64,000 nucleotides of DNA, taken from positions 558,001-622,000 of the forward strand of contig NC_054687.1 in assembly GCF_011074885.1 (NCBI RefSeq), in the 5' to 3' direction. Within the stretch, counting starts at the first letter, position 1. Each line of letters begins with the position of its first letter. Source of the DNA: Brettanomyces bruxellensis. Lineage: Eukaryota > Ascomycota > Pichiomycetes > Pichiales > Pichiaceae. The notes beneath the pieces were generated by a model. It saw nothing but the letters and a program-made list of their open reading frames with translations. It ran no database searches and was not told where the DNA came from. Both the position numbers and the translations under genes were made by a program. Positions 29,105-38,092 of the stretch are shown here, piece by piece.

Positions 29105-30211
29105 ATGGGAGAAGAAATAACTGAGTTCCACGCTATAGGTGTCCAGGATTTCGAACATTGGATTGAACCTAAATTATTTACCTATAAACCTCGGCCATTA
29201 AGACCTTATGATATCGATATCCAGGTGGAGGCTTGTGGTATATGTGGTTCGGATACTCACACTGCTAAAGGTGACTGGGGTCAACCCTTTACCCCTATGG
29301 CTGTCGGTCATGAAATTGTCGGTTATATTGTAAGAATTGGCCCTGAAGTTGACCGAAAAACGTTCAGTATTGGTCAGAGAGTGGGTGTTGGCGCACAGTG
29401 TGACAGCTGTGGAGAATGCTGGAGATGCAAACATCACTTTGAGAATAACTGCCCAAGCGGTTCTGGTACTTACGGCTCTACCGCTCCAGATGGATATCAC
29501 ACACAGGGTGGATACGCTGATTATGTGAGAGTCAATAGCAAATTCGTGTTTAATATTCCAGAAGCACTTGAAACAAAATATGCCGCACCTTTATTTTGTG
29601 CTGGTGTTACTGGCTTCAGGCCCTTGCTTATTGGAGGAGTAAAGAAAGGTTCTAAAGTGGCAGTTAGCGGAATTGGCGGTGTTGGACATTTAACAATTCA
29701 GTTTGCAAAGGCTCTGGGTGCTGAAGTTACTGCTGTTTCAAGAAACGATAAGAAGAGAGATATCGCAAAGAAGTTGGGAGCCGACCACTACATTGCCACC
29801 TCTAGTCCTGATTTTCCAAGTAAGTATAAGAATTCGTTTGATGTCATTGTCAATACTGCGTCAATGTTCAGCGAAGGTCATATACAAGATGTTATGTCAA
29901 TGATGAGGCCCGATGGTAAGTTCCTCTTTATCACCATGCCTAAAGTTGGTGATAAACTTGTTATTGATCCATTCTTCCTTTGCTCCGGAAACTACCAGAT
30001 TGGCGGCTCTGCAATTGGCTCACCTGATGAAATCAGAAAGATGCTTGATATTGCTGCAAAGCATAACATCAAGCCTTGGATCGAGACTTATGATATAAAT
30101 GAAGCAAATGTTTCCACGGCTTGGAAGAGACTTGAGAAAGGAGATGTCAGATTTAGATTTGTTCTTACTGGCTACAAAAAGTTCTTTGGAAAGAGAGCAA
30201 TAGAAGACTGA
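29105..30211 (+). CDS. ADH6: NADP-dependent medium-chain alcohol dehydrogenase, ADH6/ADH7 type
   Basis: This 368-residue protein is a complete zinc alcohol dehydrogenase of the cinnamyl-alcohol dehydrogenase class, reducing a broad range of aldehydes with NADPH. Catalytic zinc ligands are C47 (CGICGSD), H69-E70 (GHE) and C165; structural zinc cysteines are 102, 105, 108 and 116 with Adh6 spacing. The Rossmann motif is GIGGVG (about 189-194), followed by VSRNDKKR; a Ser/Arg pair there favours NADP. Adh6 and Adh7 in S. cerevisiae detoxify fusel and aromatic aldehydes. It lies in the block flanked by the TTI2 direct repeats with the exporter and regulator, so a shared detoxification role is plausible. 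ADH6 versus ADH7 cannot be separated. Confidence 0.9.
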   Translation: MGEEITEFHAIGVQDFEHWIEPKLFTYKPRPLRPYDIDIQVEACGICGSDTHTAKGDWGQPFTPMAVGHEIVGYIVRIGPEVDRKTFSIGQRVGVGAQCDSCGECWRCKHHFENNCPSGSGTYGSTAPDGYHTQGGYADYVRVNSKFVFNIPEALETKYAAPLFCAGVTGFRPLLIGGVKKGSKVAVSGIGGVGHLTIQFAKALGAEVTAVSRNDKKRDIAKKLGADHYIATSSPDFPSKYKNSFDVIVNTASMFSEGHIQDVMSMMRPDGKFLFITMPKVGDKLVIDPFFLCSGNYQIGGSAIGSPDEIRKMLDIAAKHNIKPWIETYDINEANVSTAWKRLEKGDVRFRFVLTGYKKFFGKRAIED

Positions 30212-30869
30212 ATGGAATCAGGCATAAAATTCGGTATCAAATCTCTTCTTGCAAATATCACGGAACCAATACACTAATTCTGTAGCAGTCATTTAAGTAT
30301 ATAAATCATTGCACTCTATCATGCTGTTTTTGTAGTAATCTAATATCGTATATCATTTTTCAGCTCGAAAATTTTTTTTTAGCTTACCACTATGTGTGTA
30401 CCTGCTTCCCTGGTATGTGTCGTAATCTGTGATTTATTGAAAGCTTCCTTTATAACCCAATTACGTAAATAAACAGCTGATATTAATACTATGTAGTAGA
30501 AATAATATCAGTAAGTTGGTCACTTAGTAACTTGCTTAACTTCGTTAACTTTCGTTATTCTACATGACCGTTTACATCATGCATATTTCATCTGCACAGA
30601 AGTGGTAAAACCCTTAACTATATAAACAAATTTTCGCAACATGTGCTTTCATGAGTTTCTCAAGTTTTGTTGATTTATTACTTATTAACCATAAAATCAA
30701 CAAATAAGAATTACTTTTTCGTTTAACAAACTTACTTTCATTGCTTTCCTCTTCAATCTTCATTGAAGACCAACACTTTACAATTAGTATTACGTCCGTT
30801 CACCAAATTTGTATTCCAGATTACGTAGCTCATCCAAATAATAGCACATACTACATACTAACAACAGTC
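30212..30869. other. ADH 3' flank up to the TTI2-like copy
   Basis: This is AT-rich DNA with no gene. It has a short ~10-bp tandem pattern (TAACTT units) at about 30528-30555 and an 8-bp stem-loop TCTTCAAT/ATTGAAGA at 30750-30769. TACTAAC followed by AACAG lies immediately before the duplicated segment, but no coding exon with a donor site is found upstream. Confidence 0.5.
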
Positions 30870-31186
30870 TGAGGTGATCAGGCAATTGGATCCGCGAAAA
30901 TTAAAAAAAAAAAAATTATATATGAATGATATTCTTGCGTGTCTGCTAAGATTACGAAAAATGCGGAAACTCCCGATATCCTATCAAAGGGGGCGAGGAA
31001 GCAACATTAACGATAAGATAGAACTACTCTGTCTGGAACTTGGTTTCAAATTGAACAGCGAACAAAATGCACAGGATATCACTGTGACGGACACGTAGAA
31101 TTTATATTGGCTGTTTTTTATACTTAAAAGAATAATGATGATCATGCAATAAGTTATGGGTGGTTTTGAATGCTTATTATTATCAG
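30870..31186 (+). pseudogene. Truncated duplicate of the TTI2 3' end
   Basis: This segment corresponds to 22017-22324, i.e. the last ~72 codons of the TTI2-like gene, its stop codon and about 85 bp downstream, in the same orientation. Roughly a dozen substitutions are visible over about 250 aligned bases, plus an expanded A-run and small insertion near 30901-30925 that keeps the frame. The reading frame from about 30870 to 31098 is still open and ends in the same residues (SEQNAQDITVTDT), but no ATG-led upstream part of the gene exists here. I treat it as a gene relic. Expression from a nearby promoter is not excluded. Confidence 0.9.
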
Positions 31187-31410
31187 GCAAACGGATATAG
31201 CGTATAGGAATATGTGTAAAAATACTTTCGGGTTCGGGACACCCCATGCTGCTGACACAGCCCAATATTCCGTCATCTATTTTCGGCATTCCGCATTTGG
31301 TTTAGATCAGAAATTTAGAAAAAAAAAAAAATTGCGATTTGTATCTGATCTGATGTGTCTGAACACAGCCTAGTGTAATACGTTCTAACCACTTCTTAAG
31401 CAGCATTAAG
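31187..31410. promoter_or_regulatory. PTP1 upstream region
   Basis: This is a short AT-rich spacer with an A-run near 31318-31330. It should contain the PTP1 promoter and is bounded on the left by the TTI2 relic. Confidence 0.4.
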
Positions 31411-32453
31411 ATGTCTGCTATCAATGAGATACCAAGTTTCTTGAAACAGACACATGAAGGTATGAATGTACGACGTTTGGTTGTTCTTCGTAGATTTTGA
31501 CAATACTAACAGATATACTTTCTATTAATGCAGAAATCCTTGAGAAGCATAGAAGAATTGTGCATGAAGAAAGGCATCGATTGAGATCAATATCTGCGGT
31601 TCAAAATCATCATAAGTTTAGTGTTGATGAAGCATTAGCACATAAAACTAAGAATAGATACAGTGATGTTCTTCCATACGATCAAACACGGGTTAGAATA
31701 AGATCTGAAGGTAGGTACATTAATGCAAGTCGTATAATGTTGAAGGACATTTGCAACAAGACAAAGGAAGGTTATTACATTGCGACGCAAGGACCTATGA
31801 AAAATACGGTCAATGACTTTTGGGAAATGTGTAAAGAATTGAATGACGAAAAAATCGTCATTGTTATGGTGACCGCTCTCAGAGAGAAGGAAATCGATAA
31901 ATGCTATCAGTATTGGAGGGACGGGAACTTTGATATATGCGATTCGGATGGTAAAGCATTGCTCCATTTTGATGCAATTACTCATTATTTTGAAGATGGG
32001 GGGTTTGAAGTGAGAAAATGGCTAATGACAGATATGCTAACATCACACAAAAGAGAAGTGGTTCATTTTTATTATGATGCATGGCAGGACTTTGGGAGAC
32101 CAAATAACCACTTAGACATTATATCTCTTGCTGAAGAGGTTATAAAAGAGCAAAAGTCAATTAGAAATTTAGAAAAGAATCCATTGATTGTTCATTGCTC
32201 AGCTGGCGTTGGAAGAACAGGTGCTTTTATTTCACTCCATTACATGCTCAGCCATTTACAAGATATGTTAAATACAGAAGGAAAATTTATTTGTGATGGA
32301 GATCCAATTGAACAGATAGTTTATCAATTGAGGAAGCAGAGAATGCTTATGGTTGGACCATCTCAGTTTCAATTTGTTTACGATGCTGTTCGATCATGCT
32401 GGAGGGAGCAGGTTTCAGAATCGGTGCATTTAAGTGAAGCAATCAAAAAATAA
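31411..32453 (+). CDS. PTP1: Protein tyrosine phosphatase PTP1 (spliced)
   Basis: Two exons, 31411-31459 and 31534-32453, give 322 residues starting MSAINEIPSFLKQTHEEILEK. The unspliced frame has no ATG before the conserved N-terminus, so splicing is needed. Domain features are KNRYSDVLPYDQTRV (pTyr-recognition loop), the signature HCSAGVGRTG with catalytic C238 and R244, and a WPD-loop equivalent that reads WQD (about 200-202); Lys or other residues instead of Pro are known among yeast Ptp enzymes. Ptp1 is a cytosolic classical phosphatase dephosphorylating tyrosine in proteins such as Fpr3. S. cerevisiae Ptp1 is 335 residues. It would be the ancestral downstream neighbour of TTI2 if the intervening cassette is an insertion. 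Confidence 0.93.
31460..31533 (+). other. Spliceosomal intron in PTP1
   Basis: The 74-nt intron starts GTATGA, has TACTAAC at 31504-31510, and ends CAG at 31531-31533. Joining GAAG with AAATC preserves frame and gives the expected ...EEILEKHRR. Confidence 0.9.
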
Positions 32454-32941
32454 TAACGAACCATTTCGAAAACCCAAGTGATATGTGTATTAAGAACCTT
32501 GTTGGATGTTACGTTACGTTGCATGAATTTGAATAGCGTAGATAGCTAATAAACTGCCAGCTAAATCGTAATAAAGTTATCTCAGCAATAAAAGTCATAA
32601 AGTTGCCTATACTGTATCTACGGCATCCTTACTTTTATGAAAAATAAACAAATTATTGTCCTTAATGATGACGAGGAAAATCACATATTTATTTAGATGA
32701 TGGCATGCTTGAATATCAAAAATACAAGGCAGGCGACACCGTGGGAATTCTGGGGTGGCCTTTGAAATCATCCAAGCCGGCTGGATAATTGTTATTGATA
32801 GTGATTTGAAAAAGTGCAAAGGATGAAATGCAAGCATGGAACAAAAAATAGAAAAGAAAAGAGAAACCAAAAAAATGAAGTTATAAGAAGTAAGAAATGT
32901 AGAATCTGAGACCATTTTCAGATGTAAAAGCATAACCACTC
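32454..32941. other. Convergent PTP1/homeobox intergenic region
   Basis: This 488-bp region sits between convergent genes. No ATG-led conserved frame, repeat or RNA gene was found; it should contain two terminators. Confidence 0.5.
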
Positions 32942-33787
32942 TTAAAGATTCTTCTCTTTCTTCAGAGCACGGAGAACCTGTATCTTTCTCCGTCTTGCGT
33001 TTATAAACCAATTGGAAAGTTGCTGATTCGTCAAACCGGTCAAATGAATCAACTCACTCTTTTCAGTTGCGCTTGGATATGGATGGTCCAAATTGTCATT
33101 CAACCAGCCCAAAAGAATACTTGTAGTTTTTTTTGGAAGGTTTGCTCTCTTCTTTCTAGATCTTTGAATTCTTCTGTGATCAATAATTTTATCCTCCATA
33201 TAGTGAGTGACGATTGAAGACCTCCTAATGTCCCCATCAATTGAAGCACTCGCTGAAGAGCCAGATGGTGTTAGCGAGGCGATAGATGCGTATGACGAGG
33301 AAATGGGAAGGGAGGCAGGCGTAAGGCTTGTGGGTGACAACAGACTCTGCCTTCTGTAATATGGATATGATTGCATCTGCGATGGATAAGGTGCAACATT
33401 ATAATATGAAGGAGTTGGAGGATAGTTATACTCACAGGGTATAGAATTGCAGCGATGGCGAGGGGACGGCTGTTCAATGCCAGGAGATTGATGAGGAGGA
33501 TATGAGGTAGAGGAGGTGAAAGGAGGTGGCAATACTATTGGACTAGGAAGGGATGATGCTGGAGAAAGCAACGAACGAATGGATGGCAGTCTGTCTGCTG
33601 GCTCATAACGATTCTCAACCGAAATTGACGGTATCCTGTAGTTTGCAGGTTTCTGGATGTAGGAGCTGGTTTCATCATATGAATAATTCAATGGTGGAAG
33701 ACTTGTCACTGGAATTCTGCCACCAATTGAAATTCTTGGAAGTAACGGTTGAGGTGGGTGTGACAACTCTGGATGCGGAGCATTCAT
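32942..33787 (-). CDS. TALE homeodomain transcription factor, CUP9/TOS8 type
   Basis: This 281-residue protein starts at ATG 33787. The N-terminal 200 residues are Pro/Ser/Tyr-rich and probably disordered. The homeodomain is at about residues 210-272, starting RKKRANLPKKT. It has the three-residue loop extension PYP between helices 1 and 2 (LDHPYPSATEK) and the recognition helix NQQLSNWFINARRRK, typical of TALE proteins. Yeast members include Cup9 and Tos8 (repressors; Cup9 controls PTR2 and copper tolerance). Which one is orthologous is not clear. It is preceded by 4.3 kb of gene-free DNA, which could be an unusually long regulatory region. Confidence 0.88.
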   Translation of the reverse strand: MNAPHPELSHPPQPLLPRISIGGRIPVTSLPPLNYSYDETSSYIQKPANYRIPSISVENRYEPADRLPSIRSLLSPASSLPSPIVLPPPFTSSTSYPPHQSPGIEQPSPRHRCNSIPCEYNYPPTPSYYNVAPYPSQMQSYPYYRRQSLLSPTSLTPASLPISSSYASIASLTPSGSSASASIDGDIRRSSIVTHYMEDKIIDHRRIQRSRKKRANLPKKTTSILLGWLNDNLDHPYPSATEKSELIHLTGLTNQQLSNWFINARRRKIQVLRALKKEKNL

Positions 33788-34951
33788 TATAGGATAATAG
33801 CGACTATAATAACAAGCAATGTACTAACAGTGTATATATGAAGCTGTTCGATCTTACTTCAATGGCACCCGGTTGCAAATTAATTTTTTGTCAATCGACA
33901 ATTTTTGGATTTTGAATTATGCGAATCAGAAAGCACAACGTCACGTCACAGTAATGATCCTAATTTGAAAAAATTCAATAACTTTGCTGATTTATCAATA
34001 GTATACGGCAAAAGTAAAGGATATAAAAAGGAAAACCCCACAAAACAGGTGAAAGAGGAAGGAAAGGTTTGATCGGAGAAATGATAATGAAGTAACCGCG
34101 GAAAAACCAAGCGGTTTTATACCGATGTTCATCATAGTGAGGACAGAATTGATCATCAAGTCAAATATAATAAGAAAAAAAAAACGGCTGAATGAAAATG
34201 CAATATTCGATGCAAGTCAAGTGAAAAAGAGAAGTTAGTGCTGCGGTGTGTAATGAACAAAGACAGAAATAGGATTCGAAAAAGAACAATGAATTTTGCT
34301 CATCCTCGCAACTTCTTTCTTTTCTCTTTTTTTAAAATCCACAGGCCGGACAAACGAAAAACGCAGAGGATGTTAGAAAAAATTTACACTTCCGAACCGA
34401 GCAAAAAAGTAAATTTCTTCATTGTTTACTCCAGATTGCTGGTGAGTAAAGTTCAGCTTTTCAACCTCTACGGTATAAGCATCAACATGTTCCGGGGACA
34501 ATCACCGGGAACTGTCAATCAAAGTATTGCTTAACTAAAAATGAAGGGCGGGTAAAAAGGGAAGAAAATTGGATATATAGAATATGAAAGGTGACATTTC
34601 ACAAATCGCTTTCAGTTTTCTGAAGTAATTGTTAAGACCTTTTGCCTTCAGTAGCTAACGACGTTAAGAGGGAACATAAATCCATGAATATGAATATTAA
34701 GTGTAGAATACTATCTTTAGGACGGGCAAATGCAAAACGTGTACGTTGCCAATTTGCTTTCGGCTTACATAAGATTTATACGTCATATAAGAAAATATAA
34801 TAGAATAAGGACAGATTGTCTATTTTTTTATTGGGCAAAATACTGTGGAAATTCAAAATTTGACACATCCTTATCTGAGGTTTTTCGCATTTGCTTTTTT
34901 TTTATTGATGCTATGTCAATTCCACACCTGCCCGACCACTCTAAAAGCTGC

Positions 34952-34960
34952 AGCCGCCGA
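34952..34960 (+). promoter_or_regulatory. URS1-like motif (AGCCGCCGA)
   Basis: This sequence matches the Ume6-binding URS1 core TAGCCGCCGA except for the first base. It lies about 1.2 kb upstream of the homeobox gene. Binding is inference. Confidence 0.35.
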
Positions 34961-35252
34961 TTCACAGCATCTCAAAAAAAGAAAAAAAAAGAAAAAGCGA
35001 GGCCGATCCAGATTTGGAAGCATGCATAAAATAGAAGTCGGAAACTATAAATCTTCCAGCGGAATTAACGCAGAATACCCGATTGGTACATATCCTAATT
35101 AGGCATTCTCCTTATGCGTTAACTCTTCTCTTCAACAATCGATTGGCCCATTACTTATCTGTTATTTCTGCAAGCGACTATTATGATATTACTCACCTGA
35201 TCACGCTAATCTCGCCTACATCGGTTTGGGATTTCTTTGGATAGATCTTCAA

Positions 35253-35283
35253 CCCAAAATGTGGCTCACTGACACATTTTGGG
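35253..35283. repeat. Perfect 11-bp inverted repeat, 9-nt loop
   Basis: CCCAAAATGTG (35253-35263) and CACATTTTGGG (35273-35283) are exact reverse complements around gctcactga. It lies mid-way in gene-free DNA and could be a protein-binding dyad or an RNA hairpin. Confidence 0.9.
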
Positions 35284-36285
35284 CACTTTCGCAATAGTGA
35301 CATATTGAATTTTTAATAAAAAGATTGCTTACAAAGATACACGATTTTTTTTCTCCTCCCTTGCCGGAGCCCTTCTTCAGCTGTGCATGATCCAGGCTTT
35401 ATTTCCTAATTGATATTAGGTCCGAGCACTCGCTAAATCTGTGTTCCAAAGTGGTAAATTCTCTCATTTAGATTTATTCCGGCGGTAGCTTTTTGCCTTA
35501 CTAATTTACGGGTATCGTATCGTTCGCTACCGTGTACTGAGAGCAAAAATGCTTCAAAATGGAAATTAATTTATCTATTTTTGATTGTGCAACTTCGGAC
35601 AAATCAAAGGACGCTCTACCAATTAAACCTTTTCTTTATTGTTATATACATGAGCTTGACATGATTTGTTGAACAGGAACACCTTATCGGTACGTGTATA
35701 CTAAAGCATGTGCAAAAAAAAAATCTACTCAGAAAGATAGATGGGAAGAAATATCAAAGGAGTGATGGGACTGTTGTCCATTGCGTTTTTTTCCTTTTTA
35801 CTTTAATAGAACTTGGCAAGTACTGATCGACGAATGATGGAATATTTTTGGCTAAAAATATGAAAATAGGAAGGGGTAAAAAATTGGAAATAATGAATGC
35901 TCATCCGCAATAGTAAATATGGACAGCCATACACGATAAAAGTTGATTTTATTCCGGCGGAAATGCCTGCATGGGAATTCGTGCGCAATGAACACAAATA
36001 ACCTGTCTGGAAACTAATCACCAGTCAAAATGAAAACAGACCTTGATGCTATTCTTGGAATAACTTCTAACAAAGCTTTTCCCGTATTTCGGCAAGTAAT
36101 CTGTTCTTCATTTGATGGAATCGTAGAATAAACATTTATTGGCCTGAACGCACGTCAAACGGGAAGAAAAATATCGAACAAAAAAAAAAACTGAAGCCTC
36201 AATATAAAAAAGGTATAGCTCATGATAGCAATAATAAGAATATACGAGAGAAGTATGTGCTCAATTAATTAATCCACACAATTCT

Positions 36286-36300
36286 GCGGCTCAGCCGCCG
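36286..36300. promoter_or_regulatory. URS1-like palindrome (GCGGCTCAGCCGCCG)
   Basis: GCGGCT-C-AGCCGC forms a perfect inverted repeat, overlapping an AGCCGCCG Ume6-type core. It is a GC-rich spot in AT-rich DNA. Confidence 0.35.
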
Positions 36301-38092
36301 TGGTATAATAATATTAACTATTTGCAATTCTTTTGACAATTTCCGTTGAATGTAAATTTAAACATCAAATTCATATCTAACGAGTTTAGTATATAGATTG
36401 CTTAACATTCCTTCTCTTTTCATTGACGTTCTGCTCATACTTTTCGATAAAGAGTTTACATATATCTGTTAAGGACGATGAAGATATGGTCGCCATTTTT
36501 ATCTCTGCCACCATCGGCTTTCGTCGGCAGTTGAAATTTTCCTTTTTTTTTTTTTCTTTGTGCTGACCTATTTAAAATTTAAAATGGAAATGAAAGGGGA
36601 AGAGTCAAGTTTTTAAATATTTTCACCCAAGAAGTATCTTTGATAGCAACACTAAGGGTACATACGTAATGAAAATACACAGTGGTGATCTGTTGTGTGT
36701 GTCTTATTACTCTTCATGCGAATGAGGACAATTTTGTTTGAGCGCTTACCAAAAATAGTGTAACAATTCAAGGTGAATTAGAAGTGCTGTTAAAAAAGAA
36801 CGCAAGGAATTGGCATATAGATGTAACAATGGTGTTTTATTTTAATAATATGGCATATGAATCAATCGAAACAAACATCTTTTTTCTTCCCTATTTTATC
36901 CCAATACAAAGTTTCCTTACTTGTGCGGATTATTCAAAGTTTTCAACCTGTTTAACGCACTACGTCCTTTTTCATCCCATCGATCTTCTTTAGATTTTTT
37001 TAATTAAATTTCTTTTGAAATCTACCTCGTATTTTCTTGGCAGCTTTATTGTAGTATTCATGCCCTGCATTATTGTGCCTTCCCACCAGAAAAAATTATC
37101 ACAATTCGTTTTATTCTTTTTCATACTTCGGCCGAGCATTGCTAGTTCAATTCAATAGTCATGCTATGGTAACCCTATCTTCTATGTTTACTAGTGATGG
37201 GAAGCTATATTAGTCTTACTAACATATTTCGGGGTAAAGTGTTTTGGTATATACACATATATTGAGCGGGCAATAAAGTTGTAATTACCAAAGTAAATTT
37301 AAGCACTTTCCGAGCGAGTCATCCAAGATCAATTATTTATTCAACAACATGAAGTGACATACATCCCTAGGGAAAATATGGATGCAAACCGAAAAAAAAT
37401 CGAATATCAAAGTTAGCCGGTCTTTCCTTCCTTCTTTTTTTTATCGTGATTCTACGTTGGTTAGACTTATAAAACCATATACATATGATTAAGTAATTAG
37501 GCCAATGTATAATTGATTCTTGAAATGCATTGAGTATGATTTTAACAGAGAAGTGGAGTGATTTATCATGCAATTTTCTGCCTCTTGTTCTGCCAGGATT
37601 GAAACATGGTTGCACTGGAGCAGAATACCTAAATGCATAAAGGCATAATGAGATCAAAATTGGTATCAGTTAATAATGGAGTGATCTTGTTTTCTTTTAC
37701 TTGCTCTTTCTACATTTATAAATTTACTTCATTATGATATGTAGCAAGGATTATATACTCAAGCCTCATAACATTTTGAAAAGGTTATTATTGCTACGCA
37801 CTGAAAAGACCGCATGCTGGTCCAACAGCTCAGTATTGATCATCAAAAAGAACAAATGTATTAAGATGACTACAAAACAGCACTTAAGAGCATACATTTA
37901 CTTTTCCTTATAAATTACTCATTCACATTTATTTATTAATTAAGATGGTTGATAAGAGTTTCCTTATTCACTTTATTGAAGACCTGGTTTTTCATAAAAA
38001 AGCATGAAATACACCAAAAATAAGATGAATCATAGTTTAGTTTATTGAAGAAAGAACTTCAGTCCATTTACATCAAGGTTCATATCTCAATC

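Larger units (their letters stand above)
33788..38092. other. 4.3-kb gene-free region between homeobox gene and VHC1
   Basis: This is the longest non-coding stretch in the window, AT-rich with scattered poly-A/T. Candidate frames (for example 34238-34534 and 34730-35029) lack an ATG start, conservation cues or composition expected of genes. It contains a perfect 11-bp inverted repeat (35253-35283), a smaller AACCGC/GCGGTT pair (34094-34116), CCTAAT/ATTAGG arms (35405-35420), two URS1-like motifs (34952-34960, 36293-36300) and a tRNA-like relic. It could be a long promoter, a non-coding RNA locus or a centromere; no large inverted repeats were noticed by eye. Confidence 0.5.

Noticed and set aside
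30511..30869. Possible intron (GTAAGT at 30511 to AACAG at 30868) feeding the TTI2 relic
   Set aside because: The sequence before the donor has only ATG-TAG, so no coding first exon exists; the match is probably chance.
34238..35102. Two to three 85-99 codon forward frames in the 4.3-kb gap
   Set aside because: The first begins with GTG, they overlap one another or contain simple-sequence Lys runs, and none shows a domain or gene-like composition.
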